A stretch of DNA of 36,295 nt, from contig JALFZG010000076.1 in NCBI GenBank assembly GCA_022784645.1, positions 1 to 36,295 of the forward strand, written 5' to 3'. The position numbers and the translations under genes were made by a program. This DNA comes from Bacteroidales bacterium. GTDB lineage: Bacteria; Bacteroidota; Bacteroidia; Bacteroidales; Paludibacteraceae. Below are positions 1 through 7,639 of the stretch, in pieces (within the stretch, counting starts at the first letter, position 1; each line of letters starts with the position of its first letter). The notes beneath the pieces are model-generated. The model made no database searches and had not been told where the DNA came from. It was given only the letters and a program-made list of their open reading frames with translations.

Positions 1-12
1 TTTTATTCACCC

Positions 13-55
13 CTGCGAGGTTTATTCCTAACCCTCTCGTCCCCGCACCTCGCAG
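13..55. repeat. 9-bp inverted repeat upstream of the first small gene
   Basis: CTGCGAGGT at 13-21 is the exact reverse complement of ACCTCGCAG at 47-55, leaving a 25-nt loop. It lies about 30 bp upstream of the first start codon. It could be a terminator of a gene outside the window (no T-tract follows) or an operator. The function is unknown. Confidence 0.5.
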
Positions 56-88
56 TTATCTATCAGGCGGACATGGAGGGAATTGATT

Positions 89-640
89 ATGGGTATAGTT
101 CATGGTAATTGGCTCACCGGCACGCACAGCGGCCGCGCCTGCAGGCACGAGAATGTTTACACTCGCGTCAACAAAAAGACCGGTCAGTGCTACTCGGCTC
201 AGCTCTGTAACCCCAACCCCTATCGCAACGAGAAGCAGAAGAAGGTCACCACTGCTTTCGCGGTTATCTCCGCAGCTATCTCTGCTTGGATCGCAACCGA
301 GAAGGCGAAGTCAGCTCCGAGCGATGAGTACCAGAAGGTGAAGCTCGCCTTCGACCGCCAGACTCGTTACTCCTCTCTCCGAGGTATGATGATGGCGAAG
401 GGTATGTACAAGGTGGTTGATGGTGCGGTAGTGGTTGACCCCAACGCCAACACCTCTTTCGCCTCTGTCTCGGCATCCGTAAAGCTCCCTGACGGCAGCG
501 CTAACAGCGGTAGCGCTCCGGCAGGCGATAGCGGCAGCGGCGGCTCAACTTCGGGCTCGCAGACTCCTTCGGGCGGCGGCTCCGGCTCGCAAGGTGGCGG
601 TAGCGACAGCGGCTCTGATGGCAACGGCGGATTCGAGTAA
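89..640 (+). CDS. Hypothetical protein with Gly/Ser-rich C-terminal tail (183 aa)
   Basis: I do not recognise a named family. I place the start at the ATG at 89 because a GGAGGG sequence lies 8 nt upstream (75-80); an in-frame TTG at 83 is less likely. The first 50 residues contain His, Cys, Asn and Tyr in a pattern that looks conserved rather than random (GNWLTGTHSGRACRHENVYT near the N-terminus). A hydrophobic Ala/Ile stretch (TTAFAVISAAISAWIA) follows at about 55-70, then a charged region. The last 50 residues are almost only Gly, Ser, Asp and Thr, like a flexible linker. There is no N-terminal signal peptide. It is followed by another small ORF on the same strand with its own candidate promoter. 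Small Gly/Ser-tailed ORFs of this kind occur in accessory regions of Bacteroidales, but that placement is inference. Clear Shine-Dalgarno use is unusual for this window and may point to a mobile origin. Confidence 0.6.
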   Translation: MGIVHGNWLTGTHSGRACRHENVYTRVNKKTGQCYSAQLCNPNPYRNEKQKKVTTAFAVISAAISAWIATEKAKSAPSDEYQKVKLAFDRQTRYSSLRGMMMAKGMYKVVDGAVVVDPNANTSFASVSASVKLPDGSANSGSAPAGDSGSGGSTSGSQTPSGGGSGSQGGGSDSGSDGNGGFE

Positions 641-718
641 TCCGTATGCGAGTAAAAAAAAGAACAAAATTATTCAAGATTAAACAACGAGCAAGCTCTA
701 TTTTTTCTCTTTAACGAG

Positions 719-726
719 TAATTTTG
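719..726 (+). promoter_or_regulatory. Candidate Bacteroidota -7 element (TAATTTTG)
   Basis: TAATTTTG matches the TAnnTTTG consensus of the Bacteroidota primary sigma factor and lies about 60 bp upstream of the 62-residue ORF. The 11-mer ATTTTGTTCTT follows twice (from 740 and from 769), and its reverse complement is at 660-670, so the leader is repetitive. No good -33 element is evident. Confidence 0.35.
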
Positions 727-787
727 GAAAATTTTGAGAATTTTGTTCTTTAAAAAAACAACCTGTCTATTTTGTTCTTTTAAATTC

Positions 788-976
788 ATGGCAAAGAAAG
801 ATAAGAAAGTGAATACATGGCAAATCATAGTAGCCGTGTTTCAAGCCCTCGCAGCTCTCTTCGGCTCGTTCAAGAAGTCTCACGACTCTGCCAAAGCAGA
901 GTCTGACTCGGCTCATGAAGATGCAGCTAAGGAGCCATCTTCTGAAGATCCCTCGGCCAGTGCTGCGGATAAATAA
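788..976 (+). CDS. Small one-helix protein, 'smalltalk'-like (62 aa)
   Basis: I chose the ATG at 788 (MAKKDKKVNTWQ...) over an upstream in-frame ATG at 734, because the extra 18 residues are encoded by the AT-rich leader and look non-coding. The layout is a Lys-rich N-terminus, one hydrophobic helix at about 10-27 (IIVAVFQALAALFG), then an acidic Ser/Ala/Asp/Glu tail. The N-terminal half resembles the very short Bacteroidales proteins annotated 'smalltalk protein', which start MAKK and have one hydrophobic segment. Those proteins are usually about 30 residues, so this one would have an added acidic tail. The similarity is from memory and the function is unknown. A hairpin follows just after the stop codon. 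Confidence 0.55.
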   Translation: MAKKDKKVNTWQIIVAVFQALAALFGSFKKSHDSAKAESDSAHEDAAKEPSSEDPSASAADK

Positions 977-980
977 AGAT

Positions 981-1005
981 AATCCCATCGCAAAGCGGTG
1001 GGATT
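981..1005 (+). terminator. 11-bp hairpin after the small ORF
   Basis: AATCCCATCGC at 981-991 pairs with GCGGTGGGATT at 995-1005 (one G-T pair) over an AAA loop. It starts 4 nt after the stop codon at 976. The T-tract that should follow is weak (TTACTC), so this may be an attenuated terminator or an RNA-stabilising 3' hairpin. Confidence 0.5.
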
Positions 1006-1040
1006 TACTCGTCTAAATACGGCAGTGAAGCAACGCGAAG

Positions 1041-1160
1041 CGTTACAAACAGTGCAGTAATGCTTTGACATACACGTCAAAGCGTTACAAACGTTACAAA
1101 CGTTACACATTCTAGAGTAAGGGTGTCTACTTTTTGCGGAAAAGACACCTCGTTACACAT
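1041..1160. repeat. GTTAC repeats, 9-bp period, with an 8-bp inverted repeat
   Basis: CGTTACAAAC occurs at 1041, 1083 and 1092, and CGTTACACAT at 1101 and 1151. The copies at 1083, 1092 and 1101 are in tandem with a 9-bp period. Between the first and second copies, GCTTTGAC at 1062-1069 is inverted at 1076-1083. The last copy lies inside the 3' end of the methyltransferase gene. A GTTAC-core, 9-bp-period array also occurs near the right edge of the window (34514-35110). Confidence 0.7.
1122..1149 (-). terminator. Hairpin downstream of the methyltransferase gene
   Basis: GGTGTCT at 1122-1128 is inverted at 1143-1149 (AGACACC), 3 nt beyond the stop codon of the minus-strand gene that ends at 1153. 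Complementary T and A runs extend the pairing inside the loop. No long T-tract follows on the minus strand, so terminator activity is uncertain. Confidence 0.4.
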
Positions 1161-1524
1161 TTTTGAGTAAGTATTGCTCGAGCTGGAGGAGGTGGCGCTT
1201 CTGGTCGATGCCGAAGGCATAGCCTCCAATGCCGCTTTTGGCAACGACTCGATGGCAGGGAATCACGATAGGGAAAGGATTGGCTCCGCAGGCATTGGCA
1301 ACAGCTCGTACGGCACGGGGATGGCCAATACGTTTTGCCAACTCGCTATAGGTGATGGTGGAGCCATAGGGAATCTGCATGATGGCTAACCATACGGCCT
1401 GCTGAAAGGGCGTACCCCGATGGCGCACCTCCTCCCGGAGGCACTCCTGAAGCGGCTCTGAGACCATCTGGCAGCCTTCAAAATACGCCTGCTTCTCTAT
1501 TGCTATCCATTGATCTAAGTCCAT
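1153..1524 (-). CDS. Methylated-DNA--protein-cysteine methyltransferase (O6-alkylguanine repair)
   Basis: This is the DNA-binding and active-site domain of the MGMT/Ogt family, which moves an alkyl group from O6-alkylguanine to its own cysteine in a suicide reaction. The sequence shows GTPFQQAVWLAIMQIPYGST, the helix-turn-helix region (SELAKRIGHPRAVRAVANA), the acceptor motif IPCHRVV and a C-terminal GGYAFG loop followed by LL. At 123 residues from the ATG at 1524, it is shorter than usual (about 160-170): the N-terminal domain is almost absent. A GTG at 1569 would add 15 residues, but that region overlaps an 8-bp palindrome. An AlkD-like repair gene is the next gene upstream on the same strand, so the two form an alkylation-repair pair. 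The last codons lie in a 20-bp sequence that is repeated 50 bp further downstream. Confidence 0.9.
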   Translation of the reverse strand: MDLDQWIAIEKQAYFEGCQMVSEPLQECLREEVRHRGTPFQQAVWLAIMQIPYGSTITYSELAKRIGHPRAVRAVANACGANPFPIVIPCHRVVAKSGIGGYAFGIDQKRHLLQLEQYLLKNV

Positions 1525-1557
1525 GAGGGGAAGTGGGTGATAAGCAGCTGGGCTGCT

Positions 1558-1576
1558 TGTGCGCGTCACACGCGCA
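1558..1576. repeat. Perfect 8-bp palindrome upstream of the methyltransferase gene
   Basis: GTGCGCGT, a 3-nt spacer and ACGCGCAC form a tight GC-rich hairpin. It covers the alternative GTG start at 1569 and lies about 35 bp upstream of the ATG at 1524. It could be an operator or an RNA hairpin in the leader. Confidence 0.5.
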
Positions 1577-1600
1577 CCTTATATAAACGTAACGAATATC

Positions 1601-1725
1601 CCGAGGGGATGGATACGGGCTTGATAGGGGCGGTATGGAGCCTCGGGGCTGCGGGTCAAGGCAGCGAGCAGCCCCACCGAGGGGATGGATACGGGCTCGA
1701 TAGGGGCGGTATGGAGCCTCGGGGC
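1601..1725. repeat. 49-bp direct repeat, two copies, between the two repair genes
   Basis: The 49 bp at 1601-1649 recur at 1677-1725 with one mismatch (T to C at repeat position 21). Each copy begins CCGAGG and ends with CCTCGG just before its last three bases, so its ends are inverted. Inside each copy, GGATACGGGC, TGATAGGGGC and GTATGGAGCC follow one another at an 11-bp period. The second copy ends 2 bp before the alkD stop codon. Confidence 0.85.
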
Positions 1726-1727
1726 GC

Positions 1728-2567
1728 CTATTGGGCGCGTTTCTGCGAGAGCCAGAATGCTCGCTGGGTGGGCGGCAGTTGCTCGATGGCATAACGGAGG
1801 GTCGTGCGGGGCATGGTGGCGGCGTGGCGGTCAAGGAAATCAAAAAACGGTGCCTCAAAGCCGCGTTTCTGCACCTCGCGGAGCATCCATCCTACCGCCT
1901 TGTGCATGAGGTCATGCGGGTGGTTAACCAAGCGTTCGGCATAGCGGAGAGCCAGTTCGGGGTGGCCCTGCTGGGTGGTCTTCCAGGTGCTAACCATCGC
2001 TATGCGTTGCCTCCAAAGAACCGGACTATCAGCCAGCGCATCCATCACCGCCAACTTATCCGGCATAGCGCTGGGGAGCAGAAGCCACGGGCCGATGATT
2101 TTCGGCGCGCTCAGATCGACCAAGTCCCAGTTGTTGGCATAATTGGAATAATCGAGATAGAGCTGCACGATGCGGTCGCGCTGCGCAATGGCTTCGGGGG
2201 TGGCCGCTAAGCGTTTCTTACATAGCCTATCCATCTGATAGGTGAGGATGAGGAAACCGCATAGGCGCACCTCGTGCCATTCCGAGCTGAGCAGGGTAGG
2301 GACTTCAGTAAGGGGCATATCAGCACTCGCCTTAGCGATGATGCGCGTGTCGGGCACCCGTACGCCGAGGAACTGATCACCTTCACCATACTGCCCTTTA
2401 CCCGTTTTAAAAAAACGCATCAACACCTCCCGCTGCGCATCATCGCGCAACGAGAGAAGTGATGCAATCGCGTCAGTTGCTAAGGTCACATGACTCAGGT
2501 TCACCCCATTCGAGCTTTGCTCTTTAGGGAGCTCAAAGGACGTGGAGCAGCGTTTATTATTTTGCAT
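1728..2567 (-). CDS. AlkD-like DNA alkylation repair glycosylase
   Basis: This belongs to the DNA alkylation repair (AlkC/AlkD, HEAT-like repeat) family, which excises N3- and N7-alkylated purines. From the ATG at 2567 the protein has 279 residues; upstream of it there is only an in-frame TTG at 2582. Family hallmarks are GVRVPDTR near 68-75, NWDLVDLSAP at about 146-155 (the conserved Trp-Asp segment of the active site), LWRQRIAMVST at 184-194 and MHKAVGWMLREV at 221-232. The start overlaps the end of the GH13 gene (stop at 2557) by 11 bp, which suggests translational coupling and the same transcript. The methyltransferase gene downstream is functionally related. The N-terminal 30 residues are low in similarity to the family and may be a variable extension. 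Confidence 0.88.
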   Translation of the reverse strand: MQNNKRCSTSFELPKEQSSNGVNLSHVTLATDAIASLLSLRDDAQREVLMRFFKTGKGQYGEGDQFLGVRVPDTRIIAKASADMPLTEVPTLLSSEWHEVRLCGFLILTYQMDRLCKKRLAATPEAIAQRDRIVQLYLDYSNYANNWDLVDLSAPKIIGPWLLLPSAMPDKLAVMDALADSPVLWRQRIAMVSTWKTTQQGHPELALRYAERLVNHPHDLMHKAVGWMLREVQKRGFEAPFFDFLDRHAATMPRTTLRYAIEQLPPTQRAFWLSQKRAQ

Positions 2568-3924
2568 AAATGAGCCACTCAAACGGACGGAGCGTGATTT
2601 GGTCTTCGGTACCCACCATTACGGGCATGCCGCAAATGCAGGTGTAGTCACCTTCCAAGCCAGCTGTCTGGAGTGTCACGGTCTGTGGTTCTGCGGAGAA
2701 ATTGAAGATACCGAGCACCACGTTGTCTTCTAGTACGCGAGCGCAGCTGAAGATGGCGGGGTTGTCGTTGGCTATGCGCGTCATGGGTGCGCCCAATTCG
2801 GGGCTCCAGAGGGCGGGGTTGTCTCGGCGCATGGCGTTGAGGTTCTTATACATCTCGAACTGTTCAGCATGCTTGCGTTCGAACCCATCTTTCTCGAAGA
2901 ATTCCAGGCGTTTGTGGTTGCCGTACTCCTGACCGGTATAGATGAGTGGCATGCCGGGGATAACGTAGGTGAAGGCGGCATAGGTAGCAGCGCCATCCTC
3001 GCCAAACCACTCGAACTCGGTGCCGTTCCAAGAGTTCTCATCATGGTTGCTGGTGAAGTTCATGCGGATAGCCTCCTTGCGGATGAGCGTGTCTTGCTGC
3101 TCGAAGAACGACCAGAGGTCGTCAACGCTGATCTCGCCCTTTGCCAACTTGCGCATCGTGTTCTGCAAGTCCCAGCCGTAATACATGTTGAAGGCCGATG
3201 CGGTGAGTTCCTGCGCCTTGTCATTGTTCTCTGCGAGGGTGAACATGTCGGGGTGGGTGAGGCGGAGGTCAGCCATAGCCATTTCCCAAAAATCTGTGGG
3301 CACTTCGCCGGCTACGTCGCAACGGAAACCGTCGATGCCGATCTCGTCCATCCAGAAATGCATTGCTTTGAGCATCTCCTTACGCATGTCTTCGTTTTCG
3401 TAATTGAGTTTGGCGATATCGGTCCAGTCGTACTGCACCATGAGGTTGCCGAGGCTATCGCGATAATGCCAACCCTCTCGTTTGGTCCACTCGCTATCGG
3501 GCGCGGTGTGGTTGGCCACCCAGTCGAGGATCACTTTCATGCCGAGCTCATGGGCGCGGTTGACAAACGAAACGAAGTCCTCTCGTGTGCCGAACTCATG
3601 ATTGAATGAGCAATAGTCTTTGATGGCATAATAACTGCCGAGGGTACCCTTGCGGCCCTCTACGCCAATCTCTTGAATAGGCATGAACCAGATAATCTCT
3701 ACGCCCAAGTCCTTGAGTTCGGGCAGATGTGCCTCAGCTGCACGGAACGTGCCTTCAGGGGTGAACTGACGAGTGTTGAGTTCGTAGATAGTGCCGTAAT
3801 AAGCAAACGCCGGATGGCGCGTTTCGGCTGCTGCCGGATGTTTTGCACGGCAGAAACCCAATAGCGCAACGCCCACAAGGACAATCACGCAGATGACAAT
3901 AGTAATAATAATGTTCTTTTTCAT
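2557..3924 (-). CDS. Membrane-anchored alpha-amylase family (GH13) hydrolase
   Basis: A 455-residue GH13 enzyme that acts on alpha-glucans. One hydrophobic segment (residues 4-24) forms a membrane anchor or signal peptide; LLGFC is not a canonical lipobox because Phe precedes the Cys. The TIM-barrel motifs are clear: DWVANH at 134-139, GFRCDVAGEVP with the nucleophile Asp203, TLAEN with the acid/base Glu232, and TSNHDEN with Asp295. A short beta-sandwich C-domain ends the protein (about 385-455). It is compact compared with SusG-type amylases and resembles small maltogenic or cyclomaltodextrinase-like enzymes, so exact specificity is open. It is the last glycoside hydrolase of the run, 89 bp after the GH2 gene, and overlaps alkD. 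The intergenic leader contains four ATTGATT repeats. Confidence 0.92.
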   Translation of the reverse strand: MKKNIIITIVICVIVLVGVALLGFCRAKHPAAAETRHPAFAYYGTIYELNTRQFTPEGTFRAAEAHLPELKDLGVEIIWFMPIQEIGVEGRKGTLGSYYAIKDYCSFNHEFGTREDFVSFVNRAHELGMKVILDWVANHTAPDSEWTKREGWHYRDSLGNLMVQYDWTDIAKLNYENEDMRKEMLKAMHFWMDEIGIDGFRCDVAGEVPTDFWEMAMADLRLTHPDMFTLAENNDKAQELTASAFNMYYGWDLQNTMRKLAKGEISVDDLWSFFEQQDTLIRKEAIRMNFTSNHDENSWNGTEFEWFGEDGAATYAAFTYVIPGMPLIYTGQEYGNHKRLEFFEKDGFERKHAEQFEMYKNLNAMRRDNPALWSPELGAPMTRIANDNPAIFSCARVLEDNVVLGIFNFSAEPQTVTLQTAGLEGDYTCICGMPVMVGTEDQITLRPFEWLIYAK

Positions 3925-3944
3925 ATTGGTATTTATTTATTAAT

Positions 3945-4018
3945 AATCAATTGCTTTTTGGAGCTACAATCAATCGCAAAAGGCGACAATCAATAGAAAC
4001 GCTGCTTCAACAATCAAT
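3945..4018. repeat. Four AATCAAT repeats, 20-24 bp apart
   Basis: AATCAAT begins at 3945, 3968, 3988 and 4012 (spacings 23, 20, 24). The last three are preceded by AC, so on the minus strand they read ATTGATTGT. The first transcribed copy covers the stop codon of the GH2 gene (4014-4016) and the last lies 21 bp before the GH13 start. The spacing of about two helical turns suggests a protein-binding array or repeat expansion from the GH2 gene end. Confidence 0.65.
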
Positions 4019-6482
4019 TGCCCTTTTGGGCAACTCTCGCCTTGCTTAATCCTTTTGCTTGAGCGGTGAGTTCAAACTTTCCATTCGTGGACGAAACAAT
4101 CACGGTTGCCATGCCGTTGAAGAGCGGAATACTGTTGCCTTTGAGGTCAGCGAGCGAGGTGGCATCGCCATTGGCAACACCTACGATTTCGGCATCTCCT
4201 TTGAGGCTAAGCAGCACCTCGTTTTGCGCATTGGGGCAGAAGTTGCCGCTGCGGTCGGTAGCGCTCACGGTGAAATAATAGAGGCCTTCCTGAGCTGCGT
4301 CTTGCGGATTGTTGGCTTGCTTTATTTCCAGTTTGGCTACTCGTCCTGCCGTTTTTCTCGACTCTATGCAAACGGGCTCTTTATCTCCGATATTGGCATA
4401 GAATAGCACCTTCATCTCACCGGGCTGGTAGATGGCATTGAGCCACATGAGTCGGTATCTTGGCAGCAGTTCGGGCCGTGCAGGCGACCCCCATGATTTG
4501 AGTTCGAACGTTGCGAGAGGCACCGTTTCGGCCGAAGCAGCCTCTTCGCGCGTTGCGAATCGCTTTCTTCCATACGACTTACCATTGATAATCAATTCGG
4601 CTTCGGGGTAGGAAGTGTAAGCAAACACGGGCGTGATTTCTCCTTCTCTGCCCGGCCATGTCCAATGCGGGAGGACGTGTGCGGTGTGCGACTCGGTGTT
4701 CCATTGCGAGCGGTAAAGATAGAAGCGGTCCTTAGGCAGGTAGGCGAGGTCGATGATACCGAAGTAGGAACTATGGCTCGGCCATGCGTCCGTGTCGTAA
4801 GGCGAGGGCTCGCCCAGGTAATCGATGCCCGTCCAAACGAACTGCCCAATCGTCCAATCGTAGTCGTCTTGGAGCGCAAAATCCTGATCGGGAAGACCCG
4901 ACCATGAACAGTATTCCACGTCATATCCCGAGCATTGCTGATTCGGATAGAGGGCATCGGGCTGTATGCGCACGGGGAAGGTGTAGTTGCCGCGGGTGGA
5001 GACAGTGCTGGCTGTCTCGCTTCCGAGGATGAGTTTACCGGGCAGTTTCTGATGCGCCTCCTCATAGCGGTGGGTTCGGTAGTTGAAGCCGGGGATATCG
5101 AGAGCAGCAGAAAAGCCGTTATCGAGAATGCACCATAATTGGTCAGAGCCGCAGGTTACCGGACGGGTCACATCTAAGCGGTGGCAGATAGCCTGCAACC
5201 ATTTCACGGTCATCCAGCCATCTTCCTTCGTTTGATTCCATACCTCATTGCCAATCGACCACATCACGACAGAGGCGTTGTTGCGGTAATGACGCACCAT
5301 GTTCTCCAAGTCGCGCTCGGCCCATTCGTTGAACAGCACATGATAGTCGTTTTTCGTTTTCTGCAAATCCCAGATATCAAACGATTCCACCATCATCATC
5401 ATACCCATCTCGTCGCAGAGCTCAACAAGTTCTGGCGCAGGCATGTTGTGCGAGGTGCGGATGGCATCGCAACCCATGTCTTTGAGCAGGCGAATCTGAT
5501 GGCGAATAGCGCCTTTATGCACGGCTGTTCCGAGTGCGCCGAGGTCGTGGTGGAGGCACACGCCCTTAAACTTACGGATGGAGTCGTTGAGGAGAAATCC
5601 GCGGCGAGGATCGTATTCAATCTTGCGGATACCGAAGGTCTGCTTATAGGGCTTGCCCCCGTTGACGCTAATCTCGGCCGTGTAGAGGTTCGGATGTTCG
5701 GGTGACCAGAGGGCAGGGTGTTGCACGTTGAGTTCCTGCTTGATCTCCCCGCTGTGGGATAGCGCCGATTCGGTGGTGGCTTCGCTTACGAGCTCACCTT
5801 TCTTATTGTATATGCGCGTGCGAATCCTTACTGGCTCGTTGCCTGCACCTTCTACGGTGGTGAAGATTCTTACTGTAGCCTCTTCTGTTGTGATATGCGG
5901 CGTGAGGATATGTATGCCCCATACTGGCACATGTACTTTGTCAGATGCAATCAAATGCACATTTCTATATAATCCTGCACCCGGATACCAACGCGATGAT
6001 GAGGGTTTGTTGTGGAGGCTTACGAGCAGTTCGTGTGTGCCGGGAGTGAGATAATCGGTTACGTTGAAATGGAAGCTGTTATAACCATACGGCCAACCTC
6101 CCACTTCCTTGCCGTCGATATATATTACCGCATTGCTCATCGCGCCATCAAAGAGCAGGGAATAATGCTCGCGCGGGGTGGCAGGGATATCGATGGTGGT
6201 TTTATACCAAGCATAACCCATCCAAGGCAGACCGCCTGATCGCCCCGTTTTTTCGGTGGCTTCTGTTTCGCCATTCTGTACGACTTGCACAACTTGGAGG
6301 TCGTTTTTCTTATCAAACGGCCCATAAATAGCCCAATCATGGGGCACTTCCACTTCCTGCCAGCCGGTAACTGGCATCTCTGCCGATTCGGATTTTACGA
6401 ACTGCCATTTCGTAAGGAGTTGCTCTTCTGCCATCATTGTGATTGGAAATAGAATCAAAAGGTATATGACAAATTTTTTCAT
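4014..6482 (-). CDS. Secreted GH2 beta-galactosidase-like hydrolase
   Basis: An 822-residue glycoside hydrolase family 2 enzyme. A signal peptide (1-18, ending TMMA) directs export. Domains in order are an N-terminal jelly-roll sugar-binding domain (about 25-180), an immunoglobulin-like domain (180-290) and the TIM barrel (290-600). The barrel contains FKGVCLHHD, the acid/base Glu413 in WSIGNEVWNQ and the nucleophile Glu489 in LILGSET. A DUF4982-like domain (about 605-680) and a final Ig-like domain (about 720-815, with GVANGD) complete it. FVWTGIDYLGEP before the DUF4982-like domain is typical of Bacteroidota beta-galactosidases. The gene lies 24 bp after a GH53 galactanase gene, which argues for exo-cleavage of beta-1,4-galacto-oligosaccharides released by that enzyme. 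Specificity is inferred from this context; related GH2 enzymes can be glucuronidases or mannosidases. Confidence 0.92.
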   Translation of the reverse strand: MKKFVIYLLILFPITMMAEEQLLTKWQFVKSESAEMPVTGWQEVEVPHDWAIYGPFDKKNDLQVVQVVQNGETEATEKTGRSGGLPWMGYAWYKTTIDIPATPREHYSLLFDGAMSNAVIYIDGKEVGGWPYGYNSFHFNVTDYLTPGTHELLVSLHNKPSSSRWYPGAGLYRNVHLIASDKVHVPVWGIHILTPHITTEEATVRIFTTVEGAGNEPVRIRTRIYNKKGELVSEATTESALSHSGEIKQELNVQHPALWSPEHPNLYTAEISVNGGKPYKQTFGIRKIEYDPRRGFLLNDSIRKFKGVCLHHDLGALGTAVHKGAIRHQIRLLKDMGCDAIRTSHNMPAPELVELCDEMGMMMMVESFDIWDLQKTKNDYHVLFNEWAERDLENMVRHYRNNASVVMWSIGNEVWNQTKEDGWMTVKWLQAICHRLDVTRPVTCGSDQLWCILDNGFSAALDIPGFNYRTHRYEEAHQKLPGKLILGSETASTVSTRGNYTFPVRIQPDALYPNQQCSGYDVEYCSWSGLPDQDFALQDDYDWTIGQFVWTGIDYLGEPSPYDTDAWPSHSSYFGIIDLAYLPKDRFYLYRSQWNTESHTAHVLPHWTWPGREGEITPVFAYTSYPEAELIINGKSYGRKRFATREEAASAETVPLATFELKSWGSPARPELLPRYRLMWLNAIYQPGEMKVLFYANIGDKEPVCIESRKTAGRVAKLEIKQANNPQDAAQEGLYYFTVSATDRSGNFCPNAQNEVLLSLKGDAEIVGVANGDATSLADLKGNSIPLFNGMATVIVSSTNGKFELTAQAKGLSKARVAQKGN

Positions 6483-6506
6483 ATTAATCAGTAAATTTTG
6501 GGGATA

Positions 6507-7616
6507 TTATTTGTCAGTGTAAAGAATATTTGCGGCTTCGCTGAGTTGACCTTCAGGTGTCATACAGCCCATGTTGTAAGAGCCCCATCCGAGCGGTATA
6601 TACTCTGCAGGACGCCATCCTCCATACACTTCGGGTTCCCAATAGAAAACGCCCGAATAGCCCTCTAAGCCGTTCATCTGCGTCATATAATCGCGCATGC
6701 AAGCGGCTGCTTCTGTGGGCATTTCTTCCGTTTTTACCCCAATCTCCACCATCATTACCGGCGTATGGAACTCCTCATACAAGGCTACTACGTTGGCTTT
6801 GCAGCGGTCGTTCATTTCTTTCCAACTGAGGGTATCTTGGGTGAACGGATAGTGGGATAGGCCAATCATGTCCCATTTACCGCCCTCGGCGCGGAAGCGG
6901 TTGAACCAATTCACGCGCGGGATAAAGGCGTTGTCAACATGAACGATGCAGATAATCTCAGGCATAATTTCCTTGGCGGCATCATAACCGGCATTGCTAA
7001 GCTCGGCATACGCACGCCAATCGAGGCGGATATCACGGGTTATGCGCTCTTTTGGGAGATAGGCTTCGCGATCCACCTCCTCTTTGGAGAGTTGTCCGTC
7101 TGGCCACAAGGTGCCATAGGTTGTCTCGTTGCCTATCTGAATCCAAATGGGATAGATACCTTCCTCTTGAAGCGCACGAAGAACCTCGCGGGTATGGTTG
7201 GCTACCGCCTCGCAGAGTTGCTCGTGGTTCAGCTGCTGCCATGCTTCGGGGATATTCTGTTTGGCAGGATCAGCAAAGAAATCAGAGTAGTGGAGGTCAA
7301 TCATTAGAGGCAGACCGGCTTCCTGCACGCGCTTAGCCATCGCAAGCACATCGGGAAGGTTGCTCCAGCCGGTGGAGTGATTCACCCACACGCGAAGGCG
7401 AACGGCATTCATGCCTGCGTCTTGATACAGACGGATGCAGTCGGTAGGGCGATTTTCTGCGTCATAAAACAGCACGCTGTCGTGCTCCATTTCGGAGAGC
7501 CACCCGAAGTCGGCTCCGCGAACGGGGTATTCGGCTTTGAGTTGCACTGCTTCAGGTTGCTTAGCGCAACTTACAAATAAGGTAGCTAAAAAGCTGATAA
7601 TTAGTAGTTTCTTCAT
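6507..7616 (-). CDS. Arabinogalactan endo-beta-1,4-galactanase (GH53), lipoprotein
   Basis: A 369-residue GH53 enzyme that cleaves beta-1,4-galactan, the side chain of pectic rhamnogalacturonan I. The N-terminus is a lipoprotein signal with a lipobox FVSC (Cys17), so the protein is probably membrane-anchored, likely on the outer membrane. Family motifs are RGADFGWL at 33-40, LRVWVN at 74-79, IDLHYSDFFADP at 106-117, the acid/base Glu164 in IQIGNE, and the nucleophile Glu291 in MMVEIG. The C-terminal FYWEPE and GWGSY segments are also typical. The length matches the single-domain family. It lies between a GH13 gene (23 bp upstream) and the GH2 gene (24 bp downstream), consistent with one transcript and stepwise galactan degradation. 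Confidence 0.95.
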   Translation of the reverse strand: MKKLLIISFLATLFVSCAKQPEAVQLKAEYPVRGADFGWLSEMEHDSVLFYDAENRPTDCIRLYQDAGMNAVRLRVWVNHSTGWSNLPDVLAMAKRVQEAGLPLMIDLHYSDFFADPAKQNIPEAWQQLNHEQLCEAVANHTREVLRALQEEGIYPIWIQIGNETTYGTLWPDGQLSKEEVDREAYLPKERITRDIRLDWRAYAELSNAGYDAAKEIMPEIICIVHVDNAFIPRVNWFNRFRAEGGKWDMIGLSHYPFTQDTLSWKEMNDRCKANVVALYEEFHTPVMMVEIGVKTEEMPTEAAACMRDYMTQMNGLEGYSGVFYWEPEVYGGWRPAEYIPLGWGSYNMGCMTPEGQLSEAANILYTDK

Positions 7617-7639
7617 GTTTGTTTATTGAGTTTTGGGCA

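Noticed and set aside
2869..3609. Long plus-strand reading frame opposite the GH13 gene
   Set aside because: It is the antisense shadow of a clear GH13 coding sequence with all catalytic motifs and has no recognisable domain.
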